Positions 1 to 8,748 of a DNA stretch of 64,000 nt are shown piece by piece; within the stretch, counting starts at the first letter, position 1, and each line of letters opens with the position of its first letter. Origin of the DNA: Winogradskyella sp. (GTDB lineage: Bacteria; Bacteroidota; Bacteroidia; Flavobacteriales; Flavobacteriaceae). The stretch covers positions 1,028,567-1,092,566 of the forward strand of contig PBLD01000001.1 in NCBI GenBank assembly GCA_002722255.1, written 5' to 3'. The notes under the pieces were generated by a model that was not told the origin of the DNA, did no database searches, and saw only the letters and a program-made list of their open reading frames with translations. Made by a program: the position numbers and the translations under genes.

Positions 1-711
1 CCGAAAGTATGGAAGCTTTTAGGGAGTTTGGGTCATACCATTGTTCCGCCAGTTCCATCACTATTTACGTTTGATATAAAAGACAAACGCATAAAAGATA
101 TACCAGGCGTTGTGGCACAAAATGTAGAAGTGAAAGTTTTAGATACAGATCTTTTTTCTGAAGGTCCTTTACTTATAACACATGTTGGTATGAGTGCGCC
201 AGCGATCTTAAAATTATCGGCTTATGGAGCGGTTGAGCTAGCAAAGCTTAATTACAATTTTAAGATTGAAATTAACTTTATAAAACAAGATTTTGAAGAT
301 TGTCTAGATCAATTAAAAGATTTAAAACAAGATTTAGCCAAGAAACAGATTTATGGTACTGCTCAGTTCGATTTGCCAAAGCGATTGTGGAGGAAATTAG
401 TTGTAGCTTCAAATATCTCAGAAAACGAACGTTGGGCAGATCTCAATAAAGAGCAACTGACAGCTCTAGCAGTGCAGTTAACACAAGCGGTTTTTCAGGT
501 AACAGGCAAAAGTACCTTTAAAGAAGAATTTGTTACAGCAGGAGGAGTAGACTTAAAAGAAGTAAACTTTAAAACGTTTGAAAGTAAATTAGTACCCAAT
601 TTATTTTTTGCAGGAGAAGTTATTAATGTAGATGCAGTAACAGGTGGTTTTAATTTTCAGAATGCTTGGACAGGAGCATACATTGTGTCGCAATCAATAG
701 CAAAATCATGA
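1..711 (+). CDS. NAD(P)/FAD-dependent oxidoreductase, HI0933/BaiN-like (5' end outside window)
   Basis: The reading frame is open from base 1, so the N-terminal FAD-binding part lies upstream of the window. The visible ~236 residues contain the family's LGHTIVPPVPSL segment and the C-terminal FAD-contacting stretch (NLFFAGEV, then AVTGGFNFQNAWTGA), typical of HI0933-type flavoproteins of about 400 residues. The substrate of the family is mostly unknown; it is probably cytosolic. The stop overlaps the next start as ATGA, so the two genes are probably co-translated. Confidence 0.85.
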   Translation, partial: PKVWKLLGSLGHTIVPPVPSLFTFDIKDKRIKDIPGVVAQNVEVKVLDTDLFSEGPLLITHVGMSAPAILKLSAYGAVELAKLNYNFKIEINFIKQDFEDCLDQLKDLKQDLAKKQIYGTAQFDLPKRLWRKLVVASNISENERWADLNKEQLTALAVQLTQAVFQVTGKSTFKEEFVTAGGVDLKEVNFKTFESKLVPNLFFAGEVINVDAVTGGFNFQNAWTGAYIVSQSIAKS

Positions 712-1244
712 AAACGCAGATCGCTTTATTAAGAGGCATTAACGTTGGCGGACACAGAAAGGTGCCAATGGTAGAGTTAAGAGAGCTACTAACTAAGACA
801 GGGTTTTCTGATGTAAAAACTTACATACAAAGTGGTAATGTGATTTTTAAAGTTGCAGAAACTAATGCTCAAAAGATAGAAAATTCAATTCAAAAGTCTA
901 TTGCTAATCATTTTGGTTTTGAAGTTTCAGTAATGGTAAGAACCAGGCAACAATTGCAAAAAATATTTGACGACTGTCCGTTTTCCGAAGACAAAAAAAG
1001 CAACAGTTATTTTGCCATATTATCTCATGTTCCACAAGAAGATTTAGTTGAGGTAGCTTACGAAAAAGTCTATGAACACGAGGAATATAAAATTGTAAAT
1101 GATTGTCTTTATTTCTATTCAGACAAGGGTTATGGAAATGCAAAATTCAGTCTTAACTACTTTGAGAAAAAACTTAATGTCGATGCCACAGCAAGAAACT
1201 ATAAAACTATGCTAAAGTTACTATCTTTGTCGGCAGAAAATTAA
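708..1244 (+). CDS. DUF1697 family protein
   Basis: 178 residues starting MKTQIALLRGINVGG, the hallmark start of DUF1697 proteins, followed by a V-x-T-Y-I-Q-SGNVIF segment. The ATG at 708 overlaps the upstream TGA. A longer frame from 666 would run through the upstream gene's coding end and is less likely. Function is unknown for the family. The gene ends 3 bases before mvaD. Confidence 0.85.
   Translation: MKTQIALLRGINVGGHRKVPMVELRELLTKTGFSDVKTYIQSGNVIFKVAETNAQKIENSIQKSIANHFGFEVSVMVRTRQQLQKIFDDCPFSEDKKSNSYFAILSHVPQEDLVEVAYEKVYEHEEYKIVNDCLYFYSDKGYGNAKFSLNYFEKKLNVDATARNYKTMLKLLSLSAEN
1222..1229 (+). promoter_or_regulatory. Candidate -7 box for mvaD
   Basis: TATCTTTG matches the Bacteroidota -7 consensus TAnnTTTG and lies 18 bases before the mvaD ATG, inside the end of the DUF1697 gene. 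No convincing -33 TTG is at the expected spacing, so this is a weak call. Confidence 0.35.
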
Positions 1245-1247
1245 AAA

Positions 1248-2330
1248 ATGAAGGCTGAAGATTTTATCCTTAAAAATTATAATTCAAGTGTAGAAAGTGG
1301 CTCAGTAAAATGGGAATCACCAAGTAATATTGCCCTAATAAAATATTGGGGAAAAAAGGAAAATCAAATTCCAGAAAACCCATCAATAAGCTTTACACTG
1401 TCTAATTGTAAGACCATTACAAAGCTTACTTACACTAAAAAAGAAACTAAAGATTTTAGTTTTGATGTGTATTTTGAAGGAGAGCAAAACGAAGCCTTCA
1501 AACCAAAAATTCAAACATTTTTTGAGCGTATCGAAGCATACGTCCCTTTTTTAAGAGAATATCATTTTAAGATAGAAACTTCTAATACTTTTCCACACAG
1601 TTCTGGTATTGCGTCTTCTGCATCAGGTATGAGTGCTTTGGCGTTGTGTTTAATGAGTATTGAACGGTCGCTGAGTGTAGTTGAAGTGACAGATAAGGCA
1701 TTCTATCAAAAAGCATCGTTCTTAGCTAGATTAGGCTCTGGTAGTGCATGTAGAAGTATCGAAGGGGAGTTGGTGGTTTGGGGACAAAATGAAAGCACAG
1801 AAAGTTCAGATTTATATGGAATTAAATTTGAAGGTGAAGTGCATTCTAACTTCAATAATTATCAAGATACTATACTTTTAGTTGATAAGGGAGAAAAGCA
1901 AGTGAGCAGTACAGTTGGTCATAAATTAATGTTTGGTCATCCTTTTGCACAGCAACGTTTTGCACAAGCGCACGATAATTTAGCAAAACTTAAGGCAGTT
2001 TTAGCTTCTGGTGATTTGCAAGGCTTTGTGAAAATTGTTGAAAGTGAGGCTTTAACGCTTCATGCAATGATGATGACAAGTATGCCTTATTTTATTTTAA
2101 TGAAGCCTAATACGTTAGAGATAATTAATAAAATCTGGAAGTATAGAGAAGAAAATAATTCTAATGTATGTTTTACTTTAGATGCAGGTGCTAACGTACA
2201 TGTGTTATATCCTGAAAATGAAAAAGAAAGTGTGCTAAAATTTATAAATAATGAATTGGCTGATTATTGTCAAAACGGTCATTTTATTACAGATTTTGTA
2301 GGTAATGGCGCACAATTAATTGAAAATTAA
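1248..2330 (+). CDS. mvaD: Diphosphomevalonate decarboxylase
   Basis: 360 residues of the GHMP superfamily. It converts mevalonate 5-diphosphate to isopentenyl diphosphate (ATP-dependent decarboxylation) in the cytosol. Diagnostic segments: NIALIKYWGKK near residue 28, the phosphate loop FPHSSGIASSASGMSA near residue 122, and GSGSACRS about 30 residues later. A C-terminal segment with LDAGANVHVLY is also family-typical. The mevalonate-kinase-like gene follows 76 bases downstream, placing both in isoprenoid supply. Confidence 0.93.
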   Translation: MKAEDFILKNYNSSVESGSVKWESPSNIALIKYWGKKENQIPENPSISFTLSNCKTITKLTYTKKETKDFSFDVYFEGEQNEAFKPKIQTFFERIEAYVPFLREYHFKIETSNTFPHSSGIASSASGMSALALCLMSIERSLSVVEVTDKAFYQKASFLARLGSGSACRSIEGELVVWGQNESTESSDLYGIKFEGEVHSNFNNYQDTILLVDKGEKQVSSTVGHKLMFGHPFAQQRFAQAHDNLAKLKAVLASGDLQGFVKIVESEALTLHAMMMTSMPYFILMKPNTLEIINKIWKYREENNSNVCFTLDAGANVHVLYPENEKESVLKFINNELADYCQNGHFITDFVGNGAQLIEN

Positions 2331-2374
2331 TCTAGCTTAGATGTTGATTGCAAACCAAATAGCATATTAATCCG

Positions 2375-2382
2375 TATATTTG
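2375..2382 (+). promoter_or_regulatory. Candidate -7 box for the mevalonate kinase gene
   Basis: TATATTTG fits TAnnTTTG, 24 bases before the start at 2407. A TTG at 2348-2350 is 24 bases upstream, slightly longer than the usual -33/-7 spacing. It suggests that this gene can be transcribed separately from mvaD. Confidence 0.35.
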
Positions 2383-2406
2383 TTAAAAGAAATTGTTTAA
2401 AGCACG

Positions 2407-3336
2407 ATGAAAGGACCCCTTTTCTATTCAAAAATTTTACTCTTTGGAGAGTATGGAATCATTAAAGATTCTAAGGGATTATCTATACCTTATAATTTTT
2501 ATAATGGCGCTCTAAAGGTTGACGAAAATCCATCTGAAGAAGCTATTAAATCTAACGAAAGTCTAAAACGTTTTGCATCTTATTTAGCAAATTTAGATAA
2601 AGATTTAGTGTCTTTTGATATAGAAAAGCTTAAGGAAGATGTTGATTCAGGTATGTACTTCGATTCATCCATACCTCAAGGCTATGGTGTAGGAAGTAGT
2701 GGAGCTTTAGTAGCGGCTATTTATGATAAGTATGCTACCGAAAAAATTACCGTTTTAGAAAACCTTACGCGCGAAAAACTATTAAGGTTGAAAGTTATTT
2801 TTTCTGAAATGGAATCGTTCTTTCATGGTAAATCTTCAGGATTAGATCCTTTAAACAGTTACTTAAGTCTACCAATATTAATCAACTCTAAAGATAATAT
2901 TGAGGCAACAGGCATACCATCTCAAAGTACAGAAGGTAAAGGAGCTGTATTTTTATTAGATAGTGGTATTGTTGGCGAAACAGCACCTATGGTTAGTATT
3001 TTTATGGAAAACATGAGGAATGAAGGATTCCGCAGTATGCTAAAGGAGCAGTTTATTAAACACACAGATGCATGCGTTGATGATTTCCTAAAAGGTGACA
3101 TTAAATCATTATTCAGAAATACAAAGCAGCTTTCTAAAATTGTATTAAATAATTTTAAGCCTATGATACCTAATCAATTCCATGAATTATGGAAAAAAGG
3201 TATCGAAACCAATGACTATTACCTTAAACTATGTGGCTCTGGAGGTGGTGGCTACATCTTAGGTTTTACGGAAGATATAGAAAGAGCAAAAGCAGCTTTA
3301 CAAGGTCAGAAATTAGAAGTTGTTTATAATTTTTAA
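2407..3336 (+). CDS. GHMP kinase, probable mevalonate kinase
   Basis: 309 residues. The three GHMP motifs are visible: the start YSKILLFGEYGII, the ATP loop PQGYGVGSSGALVAA near residue 90, and the C-terminal KLCGSGGGGYILGF near residue 275. The FFHGKSSGLDPLNSYL segment matches mevalonate kinases (catalytic Asp in GLDP). It probably phosphorylates mevalonate in the pathway that mvaD completes. Phosphomevalonate kinase activity cannot be excluded from sequence alone. Confidence 0.85.
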   Translation: MKGPLFYSKILLFGEYGIIKDSKGLSIPYNFYNGALKVDENPSEEAIKSNESLKRFASYLANLDKDLVSFDIEKLKEDVDSGMYFDSSIPQGYGVGSSGALVAAIYDKYATEKITVLENLTREKLLRLKVIFSEMESFFHGKSSGLDPLNSYLSLPILINSKDNIEATGIPSQSTEGKGAVFLLDSGIVGETAPMVSIFMENMRNEGFRSMLKEQFIKHTDACVDDFLKGDIKSLFRNTKQLSKIVLNNFKPMIPNQFHELWKKGIETNDYYLKLCGSGGGGYILGFTEDIERAKAALQGQKLEVVYNF

Positions 3337-3340
3337 TAAT

Positions 3341-3463
3341 ATGAGTTATTTAATAAAATCAGGTGAAGAAATATTAATATGGCAATTATTATTAATTGCT
3401 TTTTTTGTGTTCTTGGCTTGGTTATGCTACAAAGTAGTTAAAGCTATTACTTCTAAAAAGTAA
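3341..3463 (+). CDS. Small single-pass membrane protein (40 aa)
   Basis: A short frame beginning MSYLIKSGEE, followed by a hydrophobic helix (about residues 11-30) and a Lys-rich C-terminus (VVKAITSKK). It lies 4 bases after the mevalonate kinase stop and 9 bases before the UbiA gene, as expected for a small operon member. No family recognised. Confidence 0.55.
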   Translation: MSYLIKSGEEILIWQLLLIAFFVFLAWLCYKVVKAITSKK

Positions 3464-3472
3464 TTTTTAATA

Positions 3473-4375
3473 ATGCTATCAAGAAGGCAGAAACATATTC
3501 TGTTAAAATTCTTCAGCCTGTTTTCGGTAGTGCGTGGTTACAATATTTTGGTTGTAGTTATTGCACAATACTTAGCATCAATTTACATTTTTGCGCACGA
3601 TAAGCCTTTAAAAGAAGTACTATTTGATGTTAACTTGTTAATGTTAGTTTTAGCATCATCAGCAACAATTGCAGCAGGCTACATTATCAATAACTTTTAT
3701 GATTCTGAAAAAGATTTAATCAATAGACCAAGAAAAACCATGTTAGATCGCTTGGTAAGTCAAAATACAAAGTTGTCATTTTACTTTGTTTTGAATTTCT
3801 TAGCAGTGGTTTTTGCAAGTTATGTTTCATTTAAGGCTGTATTATTTTTTGCACTTTATATTTTTGCGATTTGGTTGTATTCTCATAGATTCAAAAAACA
3901 GCCAATGACAGGTAATTTGGTGTCTGCCATCCTTGCTGTAACACCATTCTTTGTAATATTTATTTATTACCAAAACTTTGAATTGGTGATTTTTGCTCAT
4001 GGTATATTCTTATTCTTGTTAATTTCTATGCGAGAGTTAACCAAGGATTTAGAAAATATTAAAGGAGATTTGGCTTTAAATTATAAAACAGTTCCGGTAG
4101 TACATGGTGAGCGGACTTCTAAAATTATGCTTACTGTTTTAGCTTTATTAACTATAATTTCTGGTATTGTGCTCGTTTTGTTTTTTAAAATAGGTCACAT
4201 GTATTATTTCTTTTATCTAAGTATAGTGTTACTTTTTCTTTTTTTATTCATTCTTTGGAAGTCTAATAAAAAAACACATTACTTGATTCTTCACAATATT
4301 TTAAAATTTATTATTGTAGTTGGTGTGTTTTCTATTTTGCTCATAGATGTTTCTGTGGTTTTAAATCGCTTGTAA
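3473..4375 (+). CDS. UbiA-family prenyltransferase (geranylgeranylglycerol-phosphate geranylgeranyltransferase-like)
   Basis: 300 residues with about eight or nine hydrophobic helices. The first Asp-rich prenyl-diphosphate/Mg site is NNFYDSEKDLINRP (near residue 77); the second is RELTKDLENIKGD (near residue 187). UbiA enzymes transfer a prenyl chain to an acceptor in the membrane. Bacteroidota members of this type are usually named after the archaeal ether-lipid enzyme, but the acceptor here is unproven. Neighbouring mevalonate genes fit isoprenoid use. Confidence 0.8.
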   Translation: MLSRRQKHILLKFFSLFSVVRGYNILVVVIAQYLASIYIFAHDKPLKEVLFDVNLLMLVLASSATIAAGYIINNFYDSEKDLINRPRKTMLDRLVSQNTKLSFYFVLNFLAVVFASYVSFKAVLFFALYIFAIWLYSHRFKKQPMTGNLVSAILAVTPFFVIFIYYQNFELVIFAHGIFLFLLISMRELTKDLENIKGDLALNYKTVPVVHGERTSKIMLTVLALLTIISGIVLVLFFKIGHMYYFFYLSIVLLFLFLFILWKSNKKTHYLILHNILKFIIVVGVFSILLIDVSVVLNRL

Positions 4376-4434
4376 TGTTTTTATTGTCGCAACAAACAAC
4401 TATAGAAATTAATAGTTCGTATTAACTAATGTTA

Positions 4435-4442
4435 TACCTTTG
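4435..4442 (+). promoter_or_regulatory. Candidate -7 box for the pseudouridine synthase homologue
   Basis: TACCTTTG matches TAnnTTTG and is 14 bases before the ATG at 4457, giving a very short leader. No clear -33 element. Confidence 0.4.
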
Positions 4443-4456
4443 CCAAAAATTTTAAT

Positions 4457-5296
4457 ATGAGCAGACATCAAGATAGCAAAGGAAAAGGAAAAACTTCGGG
4501 AAGAGGACAAGCTAACAGCAAATCTAAAAGTTTTGCGAGAGGTAATGCTCCTTTCAAAAAGAAATCAAAACCAAAAACAGCATCAAACCCAGACGAAATA
4601 CGCTTAAACAAATACATAGCCAATTCTGGTATTTGTTCGCGTAGAGAAGCTGATGAAAATATAGCCATTGGCTTGGTAACGGTAAACGGAAAGGTTGTAA
4701 CAGAAATGGGTTACAAAGTAAAACGCACAGACGATGTGCGTTTTGATGGTCAGCGTATTGCGCCAGAACCTAAGGTATATGTGCTACTAAATAAACCAAA
4801 AGGGTTTGCAACAACTACGGCAGAAGGTAAAGGTAGAACAGTAATGGATCTAGTGGCTAATGCTACCAATGCTAATATTAGACCAATAGGTCGTTTGGGC
4901 AGAAATTCACTCGGACTATTATTATTTACTAATGATGATAAGGTGGTACAGAAATTCACCAATTCTAAGAATGGTGTTGCACGATTATTTCAGGTGGAGT
5001 TAGATAAAAACTTAAAGTTTGAGGACTTAAAAAAGATACAAGAAGGTTTTAATGTGGACGGTAATTTAATTACTGTGGAAGAAATCAGCTACATCGAAGG
5101 TGAGTCTAAGAATAAAATTGGTGTAAAAATAAAAAATACAGGAAACTCAATCTTAAGAACTATTTTTGAAACCTTTAAGTACGATTTAGTAAAGATAGAT
5201 TGTGTAGCCATAGGTCACTTAACCAAAAAAGACATTCCACGTGGTCATTGGAAGCATCTTACAGAACAAGAGATTAATACCTTAAAGATGTTATAA
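4457..5296 (+). CDS. RsuA/RluB-family pseudouridine synthase homologue, catalytic Asp replaced
   Basis: 279 residues: a basic, low-complexity N-terminus (1-45), an S4 RNA-binding domain (about 50-95, RLNKYIANSGICSRREAD), then an RsuA/RluB fold starting VLLNKPKGF. The catalytic motif normally read GRLDxxTxGLLLLTND is here GRLGRNSLGLLLFTND: residue 148 is Gly (codon ggc, 4898-4900) where the catalytic Asp belongs. The usual basic R-(I/Q)-V-R-R motif is also weakened to SILRTIF. It may bind rRNA without isomerising uridine, or act through another residue. Transcribed alone from a near -7 box. Confidence 0.8.
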   Translation: MSRHQDSKGKGKTSGRGQANSKSKSFARGNAPFKKKSKPKTASNPDEIRLNKYIANSGICSRREADENIAIGLVTVNGKVVTEMGYKVKRTDDVRFDGQRIAPEPKVYVLLNKPKGFATTTAEGKGRTVMDLVANATNANIRPIGRLGRNSLGLLLFTNDDKVVQKFTNSKNGVARLFQVELDKNLKFEDLKKIQEGFNVDGNLITVEEISYIEGESKNKIGVKIKNTGNSILRTIFETFKYDLVKIDCVAIGHLTKKDIPRGHWKHLTEQEINTLKML

Positions 5297-5298
5297 TC

Positions 5299-6177
5299 TT
5301 AGAGAAATAAACCTGAAGACAAATACCGATCTCCACGATCACAGATAATACTAACTATAACACCGCTTTCTAACTCGTTAGCAAGTTTTAAAGCGGCAGT
5401 TGTAGCTCCACCGCTACTCATACCAGCTAAAATTCCTTCTTCTTTTGCCAATCTACGAGCCATAGTAATGGCTTCTTCTTGGCTAACTTCTATAACACGA
5501 TCTACTTTGGAAGCATCAAAAATTTTAGGTAAATAAGCTTCTGGCCATTTTCTAATACCAGGTATTTTAGAATCGTCAGTAGGTTGCACACCAACAATCT
5601 CAATACCTTTGTTTTGTTCTTTTAAAAATGTTGAAGTACCCATAATCGTACCAGTGGTTCCCATGGCAGATACAAAATGCGTCACAGTACCTCCAGTATC
5701 TCTCCAAATTTCTAGACCAGTAGATTTATAATGCGCTTTCCAGTTGTCATTATTTTCAAACTGATTAAATGAAAAGTAACCTTCATTTTCAACCTTGTCT
5801 ATGGCATAATCGCGAGCACCTTCTATACCATCAGGATGTAAAGTTACTTTAGCTCCATAAGCTTTCATGGTTTGCACACGTTCCTTTGTTGCTGTCTCTG
5901 GCATAACAAGTTCTATGTCTAATCCGTAGATAGCAGCAATCATAGCAAGGGCAATACCTGTATTTCCGCTTGTGGCTTCAATTAATTTTGAAGATTTGTT
6001 TATTCGCTTAGCTTCCAAGGCAGTTTTAATCATGTTGTGGGCAGCTCTATCCTTAACACTGCCACCAGGATTATTACCTTCTAGCTTAAAATAAAGACTC
6101 ACATTAGGGTTAGTATTTAAAGCAATGGATTTTACAAGAGGAGTATTTCCTATTCTATCAATTAAGGTCTTGTTCAT
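5299..6177 (-). CDS. cysM: Cysteine synthase (O-acetylserine sulfhydrylase), CysM type
   Basis: 292 residues, fold-type II PLP enzyme that makes cysteine from O-acetylserine and sulfide. It starts [14 protein letters not shown], carries the PLP lysine in [12 protein letters not shown], the substrate loop [10 protein letters not shown], and the C-terminal [11 protein letters not shown] phosphate-binding loop. Its start overlaps the serine acetyltransferase stop by 4 bases, so the two enzymes that act in sequence are translationally coupled. Confidence 0.92.
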   Translation of the reverse strand: MNKTLIDRIGNTPLVKSIALNTNPNVSLYFKLEGNNPGGSVKDRAAHNMIKTALEAKRINKSSKLIEATSGNTGIALAMIAAIYGLDIELVMPETATKERVQTMKAYGAKVTLHPDGIEGARDYAIDKVENEGYFSFNQFENNDNWKAHYKSTGLEIWRDTGGTVTHFVSAMGTTGTIMGTSTFLKEQNKGIEIVGVQPTDDSKIPGIRKWPEAYLPKIFDASKVDRVIEVSQEEAITMARRLAKEEGILAGMSSGGATTAALKLANELESGVIVSIICDRGDRYLSSGLFL

Positions 6178-6968
6178 TTAGCTTGTGTTTTTTTAGAGTA
6201 AATTTCAACTTTATGATTGTGGATTACTGTAGAGTTTTTCGGTACTGAGGTTGTTAGCCAAGTATTGCCACCAATAACGCTATTTTCGCCAATAACAGTA
6301 TCACCTCCAAGGATTGTTGCATTAGCGTAAATCGTTACATTATTTTTTATTGTTGGGTGACGTTTCGTAAACTGATCTTGTTTCCTTACGATTAATGCAC
6401 CTAAGGTAACACCCTGATATATCTTTACATTATCGTGTATTTCTGTGGTTTCACCAATGACAACACCTGTACCATGATCTATAAAAAAAGAATTGCCTAT
6501 GGTTGCTCCAGGATGAATGTCTATACCTGTTATTTGATGCGCATATTCAGTCATTAACCTAGGAATTATAGGGAGCTTTAAGTTGTGAAAAATTCTTGCC
6601 ATTCTATAGATAGAAATAGCAAAAAAGCCAGGATAAGCCATATAGATTTCTTCGAGCGATTTTGCAGCAGGATCGTTATTAAGAATAGCTTCAGCATCTT
6701 TTTTTAAACTGCAATACAAATCTGGAATATTAGTTAGAAAGTCAGTCCAGCGTTTGCAAGGTTTACCTTTGGTTTTTGGGCAGGCAATATCTCTTAAAGC
6801 TATAAATAGAGGCTCTAAAACAGTAAATGCCTCTTCGGTATTAGTGTCGCTATCAAAAAAAGCTTTAAAGAGTAATTTGGTAAAACGTTGAGATTCCTCT
6901 TTTAAAATCATAGGTACTTTAATAGCAGATTTCTGCTCATTTATTACCATTAATAACTTCTTATCCAT
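6174..6968 (-). CDS. cysE: Serine O-acetyltransferase
   Basis: 264 residues, making O-acetylserine from serine and acetyl-CoA. The N-terminal helical part is followed by a left-handed hexapeptide beta-helix with the family signature [35 protein letters not shown] and [19 protein letters not shown]. First gene of the cysE-cysM pair. A perfect palindrome lies 24 bases upstream and could control the pair. Confidence 0.92.
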   Translation of the reverse strand: MDKKLLMVINEQKSAIKVPMILKEESQRFTKLLFKAFFDSDTNTEEAFTVLEPLFIALRDIACPKTKGKPCKRWTDFLTNIPDLYCSLKKDAEAILNNDPAAKSLEEIYMAYPGFFAISIYRMARIFHNLKLPIIPRLMTEYAHQITGIDIHPGATIGNSFFIDHGTGVVIGETTEIHDNVKIYQGVTLGALIVRKQDQFTKRHPTIKNNVTIYANATILGGDTVIGENSVIGGNTWLTTSVPKNSTVIHNHKVEIYSKKTQAK

Positions 6969-6991
6969 TCTTGCCTTTTCTGTGCGTTAAC

Positions 6992-7007
6992 GACACTTAT
7001 AAGTGTC
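6992..7007. promoter_or_regulatory. 16-bp palindrome upstream of cysE
   Basis: GACACTTATAAGTGTC is a perfect inverted repeat located 24 bases before the cysE start. Size and position are those of a dimeric repressor site, but no regulator is adjacent and it could be chance in AT-rich DNA. Confidence 0.35.
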
Positions 7008-7090
7008 TAAATAACGAATTTAGTGAAAGTGAAGTTGAAAGGAAAAAGCTTAACACTAATTTATTATTGATAATGTAAAGAAGAACGAGT

Positions 7091-8113
7091 CTATTTTTTA
7101 ACGTCAACGGTGTAAGTTGATATTAAATCATCATCGATATACAGATGCACATCATAAAAACCAGTTTGGTTAAACTGATGTTCCAACTCTAGAGATTTAT
7201 CATTTATAGAAATTGAAGTGGGTTGGTCTTTCCAGGTGCTAAAACCGTTGTCAAAACCAAGTTTTACATTTTCTGGCTTTGTGTTGTTTTTTAATTGATA
7301 CTTAAACACCACTTTTTGATGTGGCTTTATAGTATGATGCATTTGCTGAGGCGCATTATGCAACTCTAGATTTTTATAGGCATTACCATACAATACTGGC
7401 GCTTTTAAAAAAGTATCAAATGTAGGAATCTCATTATCATCTAAAAGCCACCAACGCTCATCAACAGGAAAATGATTTACAGCAAATAGTTTTGGGTTTG
7501 CCAAAAAGAAGCCATCATTATATTGAAAACTAAATTTATTGGTCTTAGGATTTGGAATACCACTAGCCCAAGTAGGATCACACAAATACCATTTGTCATT
7601 AAGTTTTACAGCATTCCATGAGTGGTTGGGTAAATCTAAAGTTTCAATATTTGTGGTGCTTACACGCCCAAAACCTTGTACAATCTCACATTCCAGATTG
7701 GCAAAATCAGCTAAAGTTTTTACCAAATAAGCATAACCTGTACAAATAGTTCGTTTTTTCTTAAGTAGCCTACTAAAAAGCTTAGTTCTAAATTTTGTAT
7801 TCCAGGCATCAAGCTTTAGGCTATCATCTTTAAAACGTTGTCGTTGTCGGTCGTTTTTTAGGTAAAGCGAATAATCATTAGCAATATTATCGCAAACCCA
7901 CTTATAAATAGCTCTAAACTTTTCTACATCTGTGTTTAACGTACTGGTAAGTTTAAAAGAAAGTTCAGGTAGATTTGTAAGGTTCTCACCTTTTAATGAT
8001 AAGGCAATACTATCTGCTTTTTTAAAATCTATATGGTCAAAGTCTGCTATTTGAGCATTAAGCCTACATAAACTTAAAAAAAGCAGTAGTAATAATAGAA
8101 GCGTTTTTTGCAA
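7091..8113 (-). CDS. Secreted transglutaminase-like protein
   Basis: 340 residues with a signal peptide (Leu-rich, about 1-20, ending LNAQ). Transglutaminase-core triad residues are visible: Cys in RTICTGYAYL, His in LPNHSWNAV, Asp in WYLCDPTWASG. The C-terminal third looks like a beta-rich domain. Bacterial members are usually periplasmic peptidases or cross-linkers; substrate unknown. It lies 9 bases downstream of the CarbopepD_reg gene and is probably co-transcribed with it. Confidence 0.8.
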   Translation of the reverse strand: MQKTLLLLLLLFLSLCRLNAQIADFDHIDFKKADSIALSLKGENLTNLPELSFKLTSTLNTDVEKFRAIYKWVCDNIANDYSLYLKNDRQRQRFKDDSLKLDAWNTKFRTKLFSRLLKKKRTICTGYAYLVKTLADFANLECEIVQGFGRVSTTNIETLDLPNHSWNAVKLNDKWYLCDPTWASGIPNPKTNKFSFQYNDGFFLANPKLFAVNHFPVDERWWLLDDNEIPTFDTFLKAPVLYGNAYKNLELHNAPQQMHHTIKPHQKVVFKYQLKNNTKPENVKLGFDNGFSTWKDQPTSISINDKSLELEHQFNQTGFYDVHLYIDDDLISTYTVDVKK

Positions 8114-8122
8114 AACTTACAC

Positions 8123-8539
8123 TTAATTCTTTTTGCGTTTAGACTTGTAAGGTTTGTTGGTGTCTACAGCACCAATCATTTCTACCATATCTGGTGTAAG
8201 CTCTAAAGTAATAAAGCTTGTTTTGTCTGTTATAGATACCTTTTGGGTTTCGTAACCAAGATAGCTAAAGACCAGTACATCACCAGTTTTTAATTTCTTT
8301 GGAAATGTAAATTTACCCTCATCATCTGTTACAGCGCCAACTCTGGTACCATCTAATGTAATGTTAGCACCAGGTAAAGGGCCTTCTTCGTTAGATACGA
8401 GACCGGTTATGGTACGCTCTTGTGTAGTCTCATTAGTTTGACCAAAGGTGGCATTAAACGTAAATAATGTCATCATAAAAACCAATGCAAAACCAAAAGT
8501 TTTGAATGTGTTGCTCTGTGTTAATGTTTGTGTTTTCAT
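8123..8539 (-). CDS. Carboxypeptidase-like regulatory domain protein
   Basis: 138 residues: an N-terminal signal segment (about 12-34, ending FNATFGQ) and one CarbopepD_reg-2 domain (about 42-118; ITGLVSNEEGPLPGANI, then TDDEGKFTFP and FSYLGYETQKV). The domain is the same as the N-terminal domain of SusC-like receptors but no plug or barrel follows. Ends with a basic tail (KSKRKKN). Probably cell-envelope; role unknown. Confidence 0.8.
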   Translation of the reverse strand: MKTQTLTQSNTFKTFGFALVFMMTLFTFNATFGQTNETTQERTITGLVSNEEGPLPGANITLDGTRVGAVTDDEGKFTFPKKLKTGDVLVFSYLGYETQKVSITDKTSFITLELTPDMVEMIGAVDTNKPYKSKRKKN

Positions 8540-8706
8540 AAAATCTAGGTTTTGTTTACCTCTAAACTAAAGCGTTTGGTTAAAGATATAAAATAGGCTT
8601 GAGTTATTAATGTCTTTGGTTGAGTAAAGTTGTGGTTGTAGTGAGGGATTTTTTTGTCTTAAACAGCAAAAGCTCCTTAATGGTCTAAAAATCTTGTTTG
8701 AATTTT

Positions 8707-8709
8707 GAA
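8707..8709. repeat. IS3 target-site duplication, left copy (GAA)
   Basis: GAA precedes the left end of the IS and is repeated at 10011-10013 after the right end, the 3-bp duplication expected for IS3 elements. Confidence 0.65.
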
Positions 8710-8748
8710 TGTCTCGTCCTGAAATATGGCTACAGGTTAAACTTGATT

